Of a stretch of 64,000 nucleotides of DNA, positions 1-8,632 are shown piece by piece. Positions within the stretch are counted from its first letter, which is position 1. Each line of letters opens with the position of its first letter. Position numbers and translations under genes: made by a program. Under the pieces are notes generated by a model. It had not been told where the DNA came from, made no database searches, and saw nothing but the letters and a program-made list of their open reading frames with translations. The DNA is from CAVPJW01 sp963705525. GTDB lineage: Bacteria; Acidobacteriota; Vicinamibacteria; Vicinamibacterales; CAVPJW01. The stretch is taken from the NCBI GenBank assembly GCA_963705525.1, contig CAVPJW010000004.1:248001-312000 (forward strand), read 5' to 3'.

Positions 1-1
1 T

Positions 2-214
2 TGGGAGTGGACGGAAAGTGAACGAAGCGACGGCCGGACGCGGTTCGCCCTGCTCAAGGGCGGGAGCTACTACAGCAGAACGCGCTCGGACTGGTATGCC
101 GATGGCGGAGCAAAGCCCAATGACTTCGTCGCGAAGTTTCTTCTCTCCTGGCCGGGCCTGGACCGATGCGCGACGATCGGCTTCCGCTGCATGGTCGGCC
201 TCGACGAGGCGTGA
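2..214 (+). CDS. Formylglycine-generating enzyme (FGE/SUMF1)-like protein, 3' end only
   Basis: Read from base 2, the frame stays open for 70 residues and stops at a TGA at 212-214; the start lies outside the window. The piece opens with WEWTES, has KGGSYY at about residues 19-24 and closes with IGFRCMVG. That order (W-E-W-T, then G-G-S, then G-F-R-C near the end) is the C-terminal signature of the FGE-sulfatase fold, used by sulfatase-maturing enzymes and by many unrelated secreted or kinase-linked proteins in acidobacteria. Only the C-terminal part is visible, so true FGE activity cannot be judged; the catalytic cysteines cannot be checked. The gene faces the eutBC fusion and a hairpin sits between the two stop codons. 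Confidence 0.72.
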   Translation, partial: WEWTESERSDGRTRFALLKGGSYYSRTRSDWYADGGAKPNDFVAKFLLSWPGLDRCATIGFRCMVGLDEA

Positions 215-257
215 CGACGCGAGTAGGGACCACGCCCGCAGTTCGTAGACAGCAGTA

Positions 258-279
258 GCCCAGACCTTCAGGTCTGGGC
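258..279. terminator. Bidirectional hairpin between convergent genes
   Basis: A perfect 9-bp stem (gcccagacc / ggtctgggc) with a TTCA tetraloop lies between the FGE-like stop at 214 and the eutBC stop at 288. There is no T-tract, so it is a factor-independent terminator only by position and stem strength; it might equally be a short palindromic repeat. A related TTCA-loop hairpin is found at 43881-43906. Confidence 0.5.
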
Positions 280-287
280 GGGCGACT

Positions 288-2600
288 TCAACTCGCAAAC
301 GTAGCCATGAGCGCCACCGTCTGTCGCGCCGCGAGCACGGGATCGAGAGCGGTGTCGGCGATGTTGCTGATTACTTTCGTGTGATTGTGGTCGACGACGC
401 CGGCCTGCGCCCAGGTGCGGCCGTGCAGGCGTGTGACGTACGCCGAGAATGTATGGTGGCCGTTGCCAGGCCGTTCTCCGATCACGTGCACGATGGCCGC
501 CGAGTCCTGCGCAGACAATCCGCCGAAGAGCGTCTCACCAATCCTGTATCCCGCGCGGACGCGACCGGTCGTGACGACGAAATGCTCCGGCGCCGGTTTG
601 AACCCCGCGGCCAGCAACCCGCGCCTCAGCTCGTCCAGATACGGCATCAGATGACCCTTGTCCGTGAGCGCAAAGGCGTTCAAGCCGTCTGAGATGACGA
701 TCCCGACATCGTAGCGACCCGCCTGTGCCTGCCCCACCCGTTTGGCCCGCGACAACGACGTCTCATCCAGCACTTCGCCTGACGGGGGGTGGAGAATGTA
801 GTCGCTCCGGTCGCGACTTCGCGTGACGACCGGTACCGCGTCTGGGAGGCTTGCGGCGAAATCCGCTGGCAGTTCCGCTCGAATGCAGATCTTCGAGTCT
901 TCGTAGAGTTCCCGTACGCGTCGATCGAGCGCGGGGTCGAGATCCCAGATCTCAGCCCCGTGGCTCGTCGCGATGAAGACACCTCGCGCTCGCACTCGTG
1001 CGATGGCACTGTCGGCATCGGCCAGAATGTCCTCATCCGGCCTCGCATCGCCCTTCGCCCGCCTGTATTGCCGATAGACCCAGCGAGGATCGCCGAAGTG
1101 CTTCGTGGGTTTGCCCTGCTCGTCGATGACGCCGAGTCTCTGAAAGAACGCCCACATTCTGTCGTCGACTTTGTAGCCAAACTTTTCCCGCACCCGAACG
1201 TGATCCTGGAAGGCCGTCGTGAGGTACGACAGCATGGGATCGTTCTTGGTCGGAAGCGCCATCAGATACGCGGGGTTCGCCGGCATGATCTGATCGATGC
1301 ACCAATCGAGATCGTCGAGCGACACATCCATGTGAAGCGTCGAGCAGATGTCGAGCCCGATCGGCAACCCATGAAGTTTCCCCATCACGGTGTCTTCGAG
1401 GCAGACGCGAACCAGTTGCTCTTTGGTACGGAAGACTTCAGGACCGATGAACCCCGCGACGTCGTTCAAGTGCACCCACGGTTCCCCCGGATTGCCCGAA
1501 GCTGCTCTCGCCCTGGCTACCTTGGCCTTGAGAGCCCGGGCGAACCCGTACTTGCGGGATTCGTGGATCACCATGTCGAATCCCTTGCCGTGGCCGTTGG
1601 TGCCGTCAGCGCCCTGGCCCGTCTCGAAGTACAGGCCATAACGCCCCGTTCGTTCGGCCGCGTGGGCCGCCATCTTCTCGACACTGATGTCGAAGACGTG
1701 ATTGGCATCGGCCACGCCTGCCAGGCTCTGGAACCAGAGTGCGGTCGAGCCCGGATAGTTCTGCTCCACCTTCGCCTGCACGTCGATGTGCGCCAGGACG
1801 CACTGCGGCAGCACATCCTCGATGCCGAATGTCACCAGCAGGTCGCGAAGGGCCAGCTCGATTCTGGCGACCTGATCCACATCGCTCGACACCGGGTTGG
1901 TGCCCAGCACCACATCGCCGACGGCATACGACCAGCCGTCCAACACTTGCAGGACGATGTCTTCGGGATCGTCGGTCGGCGAGTTCGGCTGGATGCGGGC
2001 GCCCATGTAGCCCCGGGCGCCCACGTTGGATCCCGGGAGCGGAGTGAAGACTTTGCGTCCCACGGCGACCAGCTCGTCGTTGGACATCAGCTTCACGGCG
2101 CAGGCAATCACGTCGCTCGCAAGGCCCGGCATGATCGCCTTGATCTCGGCCTCAGGTCGATCGATCAGAAACCGCGCGAGCCGGCCCATCGTCCAGTCGG
2201 CGATCGTGGCGCGCCGATCGAAATCAAGCACATCGTCGGCGAACGCTACAACGGGATCTTCGAAGATGGGATGCGCGGCGAGAGCGGCGAGCGTGGTATT
2301 GCCGAGGAGCCTCCGGGCGTTCTCGCGCGAACTCTCGTCGGCCGCGGCGAGGCCTTGCGCGCGATCGCCTTCCTTGAATGAATTCGCCGCGCCCAGCACC
2401 TGGCGATATCGCGTCACGTCGAAGCTGCCGTGCACGCGACGCAGCCAGCCGAAAATGTCTTCACCGGACTGCGGGACTGTGACGACAACGTTCGTGGGTT
2501 GATCTGTGGCGGAAGGAGCGGAGCGCAATACGGCGCCGTGGCCGAGCCGGTAGGCGACGCCTGCCCCAAGGGCGCCGGTCAGAAACGATCGTCGTTTCAT
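288..2600 (-). CDS. eutB: Ethanolamine ammonia-lyase, EutB-EutC fusion with twin-arginine-like leader
   Basis: The 770-residue protein joins both subunits of adenosylcobalamin-dependent ethanolamine ammonia-lyase, which splits ethanolamine to acetaldehyde and ammonia. Residues about 45-495 match the large subunit: ARIQPNSPTDD at 201-211 (Arg202 and Gln204 correspond to substrate-binding residues), YFETGQG at 324-330 (Glu326, the catalytic glutamate region), GFIGPE and LEDTVMGKLHG at 383-411, and NDPMLSY at 453-459. Residues about 600-770 match the small subunit: IVISDGLNAFAL, then GERPG at 708-712, SAYVTR at 719-724 and ISNIADTAL at 744-752. The two subunits are normally separate genes and cytoplasmic or in a microcompartment. 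Here the N-terminus reads MKRRSFLTGALGAGVA, a twin-arginine motif plus a short hydrophobic stretch. GAGGG lies about 10 bases before the ATG. No other eut or cobalamin gene is nearby. Confidence 0.88.
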   Translation of the reverse strand: MKRRSFLTGALGAGVAYRLGHGAVLRSAPSATDQPTNVVVTVPQSGEDIFGWLRRVHGSFDVTRYRQVLGAANSFKEGDRAQGLAAADESSRENARRLLGNTTLAALAAHPIFEDPVVAFADDVLDFDRRATIADWTMGRLARFLIDRPEAEIKAIMPGLASDVIACAVKLMSNDELVAVGRKVFTPLPGSNVGARGYMGARIQPNSPTDDPEDIVLQVLDGWSYAVGDVVLGTNPVSSDVDQVARIELALRDLLVTFGIEDVLPQCVLAHIDVQAKVEQNYPGSTALWFQSLAGVADANHVFDISVEKMAAHAAERTGRYGLYFETGQGADGTNGHGKGFDMVIHESRKYGFARALKAKVARARAASGNPGEPWVHLNDVAGFIGPEVFRTKEQLVRVCLEDTVMGKLHGLPIGLDICSTLHMDVSLDDLDWCIDQIMPANPAYLMALPTKNDPMLSYLTTAFQDHVRVREKFGYKVDDRMWAFFQRLGVIDEQGKPTKHFGDPRWVYRQYRRAKGDARPDEDILADADSAIARVRARGVFIATSHGAEIWDLDPALDRRVRELYEDSKICIRAELPADFAASLPDAVPVVTRSRDRSDYILHPPSGEVLDETSLSRAKRVGQAQAGRYDVGIVISDGLNAFALTDKGHLMPYLDELRRGLLAAGFKPAPEHFVVTTGRVRAGYRIGETLFGGLSAQDSAAIVHVIGERPGNGHHTFSAYVTRLHGRTWAQAGVVDHNHTKVISNIADTALDPVLAARQTVALMATFAS

Positions 2601-2658
2601 GCTGCCCTCGCTGACCGGAGGTTACGCTTGGCGCGGACAGAAGGCAAGAACCGGGTCG

Positions 2659-5151
2659 CTACAGGGACCGCAGGGCGCGCATCGGATCGACCCGCGACGC
2701 CCTGTGCGCAGGAACGAATCCGGCGATCACGACGACGACTACCAGCCCGATCACCACCGCCGCCATCGTGACCGGGTCGGTCGGCGACACGCCAAAGAGC
2801 TGCGACTGCGCAAGCCGCGTCAGGTAGTACGCCGTCGGGAGCCCCAGAACGATCCCCAATCCAGCCAGTGTCGCCACCTCTCGGAGCACGAGGCCGATGA
2901 CGTCGCGTCGGGCCGCGCCGAGCGCCATCCGAATGCCAATCTCGCGGGTTCGGCGCGCGACGGTATATGCCATGACGCCGTACAACCCCACCGCGGCGAG
3001 CACGGTTGCCAGCAGGCCGAAGGCCGCCGACAGGCCCGCGATCATCCGTTCGTTGACCAGAGACTCGGTGATCTGCGTTTCGACCGTCTTGACATCGTAG
3101 ATAGGCATGTTCGCGTCGAGACCCTTGACGCGTTCGCGAACCATGTTGGTGAAGCCTGCCGGATCGTCGGACGACGTCCTTATATAGAACGCCAGTGCGT
3201 CGAGCTCCTCCTGCTGCATGTAGGGAATGTAGACGAAGCGCTTCTCTTCTTCACGCAGGTCGGTCGATTTGGCATTCTTCACGACGCCGACAATCTCGAC
3301 CCAGGCGGTCTCGCGGCCCCACATGAACCGCCGACCAATCGGATTCTGATTCTGAAAAAAGTACCGCGCGAACGTCTCATTGACGATGGCCACCGGCGGC
3401 GCGCCCATCACGTCCTGCTCGCTGAACTCGCGTCCTCTGGCCAGGGCGGTCCCGAGCGCACTGAAATAGCCGGGCGAGACGGCATTCACGCTCGGATTCA
3501 TGTCTTCGGTCTCTTTCGCCTCGTAGCCCTCCACTTTCACCGTGGAGCGCCACTCATTCCCCGTCAGCACGCCAATCATCGCGCTTGCGGCAGCGCGCGC
3601 GCCAGGCAGGGACGCAAGCGCTTCTCGAAGCCGGCGAAAGAAATCGAGGCTGTTCTCTGGTCTGTAGCCGCTCAGTGAGGGGTCAACAGAAAACGTGAGC
3701 AGGTGGTCGGGCTTGAAGCCCGGGTCGAGGTGCCGAAGGTTGTAGAGGCTGCGCGCGAAGAGTCCGGCGCCGGCCAGGAGTAGTACCGAGAGGGCGACCT
3801 GCGCAACGACGAGGCCCTTTCTGAACCGGACATGGCGCCTGCCACCCGATGCGCCGCCGCTCTCTTCCTTGAGGGCAGGCGCCAGCGCGGGCCTGCTGAA
3901 TTGAAGCGCCGGAGCCAGGCCGAACAGAAGCGCTGTCAGAAGCGACAGGCCGAGCGCAAAGCCGAGCACCCGCAAATTCAAGTCGCTCGACAGCGACATC
4001 GACGAGTCCGGCGGCATCATCACTTCGATCAGGAGGCGGCTCGTCCACATGGCGAGCAGGACGCCGACCGCTCCGCCGGCTGCAGCCAAAAGCACGCTCT
4101 CGACGAAGCGCTGGCGGACGACGCGAATGCGGCCGGCCCCGAGCGCCAGTCGAATGGCCATTTCCCGCTCCTGCGACACCGCCCGCGCCATGACGAGGCT
4201 CGCGATGTTGGCGCACGCGATCAATAGCACGAGGCCAACCATTCCCATCATGAGCAGAAGCGGCGTCGCCGTCGCGCGGCGCAGATCGGAGACGCCCTTG
4301 TGGCCGGGCAGCACCAGGAGCTTCTTCGTCAGGAAGCGCTGGCGGAAGTTCTCGGACGGGCTGTCGATCCCCTTGATCTCTTCGGCGTTGATCTGGCGGT
4401 ACAGGACATTCATCGACGCGTCGGCCTGTTCTCGAGACACGCCCGGCTTCAAACGGGCAAACACGTTGACCCATTTCGTGCGCCGCTCCTGGAGGTCGTC
4501 CCAGGTGGGCGTCATCTGGGCCTTCATCATCAGCGGCACGTAGATGTCGGGGTTGGCCGATGCTTCGACGCTCCGAAAGCGCGACGCGCTCACCCCCACA
4601 ACGGTCATCGGGTGGCCGTTTACCGCGAGCGTCTGGTTGAGGATGGTCGGGTCGCCTCCGAAGCGTCTGAGCCAGTAGCCGTAACTGAGCATCACGACCG
4701 GATGGCCGCCCGGCTTGACGTCGTCATCCTGCGTCAGCGACCGACCGATGGCAGGGTTGACGCCGAGCACCTGGAAATAGTTGCCGGACACGAGCTCGGC
4801 GCGCACGCGCTCGGCTTGTCCCCGGTGTGCGACCGTCAGCGCCAGAGGGAATCGCGCAATCACCCCCGAGAACACCGTGTTCCGATCACGGAAGTCTCGA
4901 TACATCGGATAGGAAAGGGTCTGGTCGTTGAAACGCCGACCCTGGAACGCGCCCGGGCCATCAAGGAGCACCAGTTCCTCCGGATGAGCGACCGGCAGCA
5001 TGCGGAGCAGCACTTGATCCAGCAGGGAGAAGATTGCGGTATTGGCTCCGACGCCGAGCGCGAGCGTCAGCACGACGATGAGCGTGAATCCTGGCGACTT
5101 GGTCAGCGCGCGGAAGGTATGGCGAACGTCGGACAGCAGGCTGTCAATCAT
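2659..5151 (-). CDS. ADOP-family duplicated ABC transporter permease (MacB/FtsX type)
   Basis: This 830-residue inner-membrane protein has the acidobacterial duplicated orphan permease plan. The N-terminus has a transmembrane helix within residues 20-45 (SPGFTLIVVLTLALGVGANT), followed by a MacB-like periplasmic domain. A first FtsX three-helix block runs from about 297 to 430 with REMAIRLALGAGR, a second periplasmic domain follows, and a final FtsX block at about 705-830 carries TREIGIRMALGAARRDVI and ends in VDPMRALRSL. Family members are thought to work with a MacB-type ATPase in export or in lipoprotein/envelope mechanotransmission, but no ATPase gene is adjacent. GGAGG about 9 bases upstream supports the ATG. 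The substrate is unknown. Confidence 0.92.
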   Translation of the reverse strand: MIDSLLSDVRHTFRALTKSPGFTLIVVLTLALGVGANTAIFSLLDQVLLRMLPVAHPEELVLLDGPGAFQGRRFNDQTLSYPMYRDFRDRNTVFSGVIARFPLALTVAHRGQAERVRAELVSGNYFQVLGVNPAIGRSLTQDDDVKPGGHPVVMLSYGYWLRRFGGDPTILNQTLAVNGHPMTVVGVSASRFRSVEASANPDIYVPLMMKAQMTPTWDDLQERRTKWVNVFARLKPGVSREQADASMNVLYRQINAEEIKGIDSPSENFRQRFLTKKLLVLPGHKGVSDLRRATATPLLLMMGMVGLVLLIACANIASLVMARAVSQEREMAIRLALGAGRIRVVRQRFVESVLLAAAGGAVGVLLAMWTSRLLIEVMMPPDSSMSLSSDLNLRVLGFALGLSLLTALLFGLAPALQFSRPALAPALKEESGGASGGRRHVRFRKGLVVAQVALSVLLLAGAGLFARSLYNLRHLDPGFKPDHLLTFSVDPSLSGYRPENSLDFFRRLREALASLPGARAAASAMIGVLTGNEWRSTVKVEGYEAKETEDMNPSVNAVSPGYFSALGTALARGREFSEQDVMGAPPVAIVNETFARYFFQNQNPIGRRFMWGRETAWVEIVGVVKNAKSTDLREEEKRFVYIPYMQQEELDALAFYIRTSSDDPAGFTNMVRERVKGLDANMPIYDVKTVETQITESLVNERMIAGLSAAFGLLATVLAAVGLYGVMAYTVARRTREIGIRMALGAARRDVIGLVLREVATLAGLGIVLGLPTAYYLTRLAQSQLFGVSPTDPVTMAAVVIGLVVVVVIAGFVPAHRASRVDPMRALRSL

Positions 5152-5238
5152 AGCGCCTCCATGAGGAGTGGGGTGCCGACCGCACGTGGCACCATGATTG
5201 GACGTCGGACGCGATGTCCCGGTTGGGGCCGGAACCTG

Positions 5239-6189
5239 CTACTGCATCGATCCTGACTCGAGCTTCTGCTTGGCCAGCGGCCTCGCAAACGCATTCGTCG
5301 GGTTGTGGGCGTTCGAGGCCATCACCTTGCGGTAGTATTCGAGCGCTTTCGCCTGGTCCCCAGACTTCTCGTACGTCTGCGCGATCAGGCTGAGGATGAA
5401 AGGATCGCGCTGGTCCGCCTTCTGGAGCTCCGCCAGGGCGGTCGAATAGTCTGCCGCGTAGAAGGCCACGTAACCCGCGAGGTACGGGTAGAAGGGCGCC
5501 TGTTCCGGGTTGCCGCCCTTGTCGAGCAGGGCTTTCGCCGCGGCCATGTGCTTTCGGGCGTCGTCGTGCTTCCCCCGACGCGCATTGATGCGCGCCTGCG
5601 CGTGCTCCCACCGAAAATCCCAGAGATCGCGTTCCGCCTGCGTCAGGTCTGTCTTGCGAAGCGCCGTGTCGTGGCCGCTCTGGTAAAGACGAAACGCCTC
5701 GTCCACGCTGCCCGACTCGAGACAGATGCGCGCCGACTCGTTCGCCGTCTCGGCAGCGCCCGTGAAGTTCTGCATCGCAAGCTGCGCGTCGAACACCTGC
5801 TGCTCGTACTGGGCTGCCTCCTGACACTTCCGCTCGAACGCGTACGACATCGCCATGGTCCGAAGCGCCTGCGACTTCGCGTCGGGTCGCGCCAGTTCGA
5901 TGGCCTTCGTCAGGTGCTTGCGAGCCTCGCCGTACTGACCGCCAAGATCCAGGGCCACACCCATCGCCTGATGCGCCTCGTAGAGATCGGGCGCGGCCGC
6001 GAGCGCCTTGCGATAGAGCGCCATGGCCTCGTCGTGCTTCCCCTCTCCGAGTAACGCACGACCCTGCTTGACCATCTCCAGCGGATCGGAGGCCGCCGGC
6101 GACTGCCCAGCCGCATGAAGGTTGAGCGAGACCACGGAGATCGCGAGTGCCACGAGCGCGACGCGTGTGATGGAGGATGTCGGATGCAT
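5239..6189 (-). CDS. Secreted tetratricopeptide-repeat protein
   Basis: The 316-residue product begins MHPTSSITRVALVALAISVV, which looks like a Sec signal peptide ending near the HAAGQS segment. It then carries several TPR units: the first at about 35-65 (QGRALLGEGKHDEAMALYRK), the second around YEAHQAMGVALDLGGQYGEA, and late units around YLAGYVAFYAADYSTALAEL and IAQTYEKSGDQAKALEYY. TPRs are protein-interaction scaffolds, so the partner and role are not visible here. The reading frame can be extended six codons to a TTG at 6207, but the ATG at 6189 with CGGAGC just before it is preferred. The gene lies between the ADOP permease and the oxygenase gene, all on the minus strand, and may share their transcript. 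Confidence 0.82.
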   Translation of the reverse strand: MHPTSSITRVALVALAISVVSLNLHAAGQSPAASDPLEMVKQGRALLGEGKHDEAMALYRKALAAAPDLYEAHQAMGVALDLGGQYGEARKHLTKAIELARPDAKSQALRTMAMSYAFERKCQEAAQYEQQVFDAQLAMQNFTGAAETANESARICLESGSVDEAFRLYQSGHDTALRKTDLTQAERDLWDFRWEHAQARINARRGKHDDARKHMAAAKALLDKGGNPEQAPFYPYLAGYVAFYAADYSTALAELQKADQRDPFILSLIAQTYEKSGDQAKALEYYRKVMASNAHNPTNAFARPLAKQKLESGSMQ

Positions 6190-6257
6190 GCTCCGATTAT
6201 CGCACAAGGGTTTTGCGCCGCGGATGGAAAATGGTCCGCCGAGGCCGGGTCCGCTCG

Positions 6258-7280
6258 TCAGAGAACGGATCGGCGCAATTGAGGGAACACCTTCGAGACC
6301 TTGTTCAGCACATAGTCTCCGTAAGTGCCGCTGAAGTCGTGCACGCTGGCACCATCCCAGCGATCCTGACGGTCGCGCGCCACGAGCTGTGCGTCGGGCA
6401 GATCGATCGGTCGAATCTCGGCGTTGAAGTTCGGATCGAAGAAGAACGGATACGAGAGCCGATCGCGTCGGGCGATATTGTGCACGCGGTGAGGCGTGGA
6501 CTTGTAGCGGCCTCCCGTCATGCGATCGAGCATGTCCCCGATGTTACACACGAACGAACCTGGGATCGGTGGCGCCGGAACCCAGCGCGAGCTCGACTTC
6601 ACATGCAGACCGCCGGCATCGTCCTGCTTGAGAATGGTCAACAGCCCGTAATCGGTGTGCTCGCCGACACCCCAGCGAGGCTCCGCATCTGGCGGAACGT
6701 CGGGGGGCGGGTAGTTGAAGATCCGAAAGAGGACCAAGGGGTCGCGAGTGTATCGATCGGCAAAATACGATTCTTCGAGACCGAGACTGAGGGCGATCCC
6801 CGCGATCAGACGATGTCCCACGGCCGTGAGCGCGTCCATGTACGCCAGCACGGCCTGGCGCATCTCCGGCATGTTCGCGGGAAAGAGGTTCGGGCCGTGC
6901 AGCGGCGTTCCTGAACGCACAAGGGGATGGTCGGGTCCGAGCTCAGCGCCGAAGTAAATGCCCTCCTTGATGTCCGGCCTGCCCGATGTGAGCTCGCCCC
7001 CCACAGGGAAGTAACCGCGCCACGCGCGACCGCCGAGGTCCATGGCAATCGTCATCTTCGCATCGCGATCCTGTGCGAAGAATCTCCGACTCTCCTGCTC
7101 GACTCGCTCCTGCAGCTCGTCGCTCACCCCGTGGCCGACGATATAAAAGAAGCCACAGGTGCGACAGGCTTCTCCTATTTCTCCGGCGACTCTGGATTTC
7201 TCCGGGGTCCCTTCGACGAGCGGACCGATATCGATTAGCGGTACGTGGGAAAAATCGGAGACGGGTGTGACCATCCGCAC
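6258..7280 (-). CDS. 2-oxoglutarate/Fe(II)-dependent oxygenase, isopenicillin-N-synthase-like
   Basis: The 340-residue protein has the two-part plan of the non-haem iron oxygenase superfamily. The N-terminal DIOX_N region (residues about 12-130) includes VPLIDIGPL and CGFFYIVGHGV. The C-terminal double-stranded beta helix has EHTDYGLLT, giving iron ligands His208 and Asp210; TPHRVHN supplies His264; and RDRLS supplies the 2-oxoglutarate-binding pair Arg274 and Ser276. Relatives hydroxylate, desaturate or ring-open small molecules; the substrate cannot be deduced. It is upstream of the TPR gene on the same strand with a 68-base gap and divergent from the ArsR operon. An internal ATG two codons in (MVTPVSD) is an alternative start. 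Confidence 0.9.
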   Translation of the reverse strand: MRMVTPVSDFSHVPLIDIGPLVEGTPEKSRVAGEIGEACRTCGFFYIVGHGVSDELQERVEQESRRFFAQDRDAKMTIAMDLGGRAWRGYFPVGGELTSGRPDIKEGIYFGAELGPDHPLVRSGTPLHGPNLFPANMPEMRQAVLAYMDALTAVGHRLIAGIALSLGLEESYFADRYTRDPLVLFRIFNYPPPDVPPDAEPRWGVGEHTDYGLLTILKQDDAGGLHVKSSSRWVPAPPIPGSFVCNIGDMLDRMTGGRYKSTPHRVHNIARRDRLSYPFFFDPNFNAEIRPIDLPDAQLVARDRQDRWDGASVHDFSGTYGDYVLNKVSKVFPQLRRSVL

Positions 7281-7336
7281 ATACTACCCGACCACGACGG
7301 TCCCACGGACGGCCGGACCGGCGACGAACAAGGAGG

Positions 7337-7365
7337 TTGACATATATTTTAGTTTTATCTAAATT
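7337..7365 (+). promoter_or_regulatory. AT-rich sigma70-like promoter upstream of the arsR-type gene
   Basis: TTGACA at 7337-7342 is a perfect -35 hexamer. A 17-base spacer made almost only of A and T leads to TAAATT at 7360-7365 (4 of 6 to consensus). The spacer and -10 contain tttag/ctaaa half-sites, the kind of AT-rich dyad that ArsR-family repressors bind. The block is strikingly AT-rich in a GC-rich region. It points toward the arsR-type gene about 105 bases downstream. Confidence 0.6.
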
Positions 7366-7401
7366 AAACGCAATGACTGGATTCTCGGTTACCAGCGATT
7401 C

Positions 7402-7454
7402 AGTTCTCGGTCGTCGGGGAATAACTGACAACTGAGACCTGACGACTGACAACT
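7402..7454. repeat. Imperfect palindromic intergenic element
   Basis: The left arm (7402-7417, agttctcggtcgtcgg) is an imperfect inverted copy of the right arm (7439-7454, ctgacgactgacaact), with 12 of 16 positions pairing. Between and within the arms, the words ctgacaact and ctgacgactgacaact recur. The element lies in the 5' untranslated region of the arsR-type gene, ending 15 bases before its ATG. It could fold in the mRNA, act as an operator, or be a low-complexity interspersed palindrome related in style to the one at 37270-37335. Confidence 0.5.
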
Positions 7455-7469
7455 CATTCAGCATCCCCC

Positions 7470-7832
7470 ATGCTCGCCTCTTCCGCGCTCGCGGCCATCG
7501 CCTCGCCACGACGCCGAGAAATCCTGCGGCTCATCTGGGAGCAGGAACTCGCCGCCACCGACATCTATCGCGCCATGCCCGACGTGACGTTCGGCGCCGT
7601 GTCGCTGCAGCTGAAATCTCTCGGCACCGCCGGCCTCGTCGACGTGCGGGTCGCCGGGCGCCATCGCTTCTACAAGGCACGACGGACGGCGCTCGGTCCC
7701 GTCGGTGCGGCCCTGGAGCACATGTGGCGCGACGCGTTGTGGAGACTGAAACTCGAGGCCGAGCTCGACGAGACTCGCCGCGGGCCCCGCGCGAAACACC
7801 GCCGTTCGACACGAAAGAGGAACAACACATGA
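7470..7832 (+). CDS. ArsR-family winged-helix transcriptional regulator
   Basis: The 120-residue protein is a single winged helix-turn-helix domain. It starts MLASSALAAIASPRRREILR, followed by the recognition region DVTFGAVSLQLKSLGTAGLV at about residues 37-56, and the wing DVRVAGRHRFYKA. This is the ArsR subgroup that lies next to SRPBCC (AHSA1) genes and usually represses its own operon. No metal-binding cysteine motif is visible, so it is not a classical arsenic sensor; the ligand is unknown. Its TGA overlaps the ATG of the next gene (ATGA at 7829-7832), so the two are translationally coupled. No clear Shine-Dalgarno precedes the ATG. The AT-rich promoter at 7337-7365 probably drives it. 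Confidence 0.88.
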   Translation: MLASSALAAIASPRRREILRLIWEQELAATDIYRAMPDVTFGAVSLQLKSLGTAGLVDVRVAGRHRFYKARRTALGPVGAALEHMWRDALWRLKLEAELDETRRGPRAKHRRSTRKRNNT

Positions 7833-8614
7833 CTGCGCTGCCGTTTCGCCTCGATCGCACGATCGTCATTCGGGCAAGCCGGGACACCGTTTTTCGTTTC
7901 TTCACCGACAACGACCGATGGGCCGCGTGGTGGGGCGCCGGTTCGACCATCGACGCGCGCGACGGCGGCCGGATGTTCATCCGCTATCCGAACGGCGTCG
8001 AGGCGTCCGGTGAGGTGCTGGAGGTCGTTCCCCCTGAGCGCATCTCGTTCACCTACGGATTCGTGAGCGGCACACCCATGCCGCCTGGCGCGTCGCGCGT
8101 CACGATTCGCCTCGAGGCGCACCAGGACGGCACGCGACTCCGGCTGGCGCATGAGTTCACGGACGCCGCGGTCCGCGACGAACACATCCAGGGCTGGCGG
8201 TATCAGCTGTCCGTCTTCGGCAATGTGGTGACGGATCAAATCAACGCGGGCGCCGCCGCGCTTGCGGATGGGTGGTTCACGGCGTGGTCAGAGCCCGATG
8301 CCGACACTCGCCGACAGATCCTGCAGCGTGTGGCGGCGCCCGGCGTGGCCTTCCGCGATCGCTTCAGCCTGATCGACGGCATCGATGAGCTCGTTCCTCA
8401 TCTCGGCGCGGCTCAACGCTTCATGCCGGGCCTGCGGCTCGAGCGAAACGGAGACGCGCGCCACTGTCAGGGAATGGTGCTCGTGGACTGGATGGCGCGA
8501 GGCGCCTCGGGAGACGAACGTGCGAGCGGCACGAATGTGTTCGTGCTCGGGCTCGACGGACGCATCGAGTCGGTCACCGGCTTCTGGGCGCCGGCGAAGC
8601 CCGCCGGCGTCTGA
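7829..8614 (+). CDS. SRPBCC (AHSA1-like) domain fused to an NTF2/SnoaL-like domain
   Basis: The 261-residue protein begins MTALPFRLDRTIVIRASRD, a typical start of the AHSA1/SRPBCC hydrophobic-pocket fold, with WAAWWGAGSTID at about 31-42 and RISFTYGF near 70. The domain ends around residue 150. The remaining ~110 residues (from TRRQILQRVAAPGVAFRDRF to IESVTGFW) look like an NTF2/SnoaL-type cone. AGAGG lies about 9 bases upstream of the ATG, which overlaps the arsR-type stop. ArsR plus AHSA1 pairs are common, usually as small stress or detoxification operons with unknown ligands; the second small-molecule pocket is less usual. The longer frame opening at 7724 is rejected as a start because it runs through the regulator. 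Confidence 0.86.
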   Translation: MTALPFRLDRTIVIRASRDTVFRFFTDNDRWAAWWGAGSTIDARDGGRMFIRYPNGVEASGEVLEVVPPERISFTYGFVSGTPMPPGASRVTIRLEAHQDGTRLRLAHEFTDAAVRDEHIQGWRYQLSVFGNVVTDQINAGAAALADGWFTAWSEPDADTRRQILQRVAAPGVAFRDRFSLIDGIDELVPHLGAAQRFMPGLRLERNGDARHCQGMVLVDWMARGASGDERASGTNVFVLGLDGRIESVTGFWAPAKPAGV

Positions 8615-8632
8615 GCAAACCGGGCAGCCGCT

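Noticed and set aside
789..2381. 530-residue plus-strand open frame opposite eutBC
   Set aside because: It is antisense to a protein with clear catalytic motifs and shows no domain of its own; GC-rich codons leave long open frames on the opposite strand.
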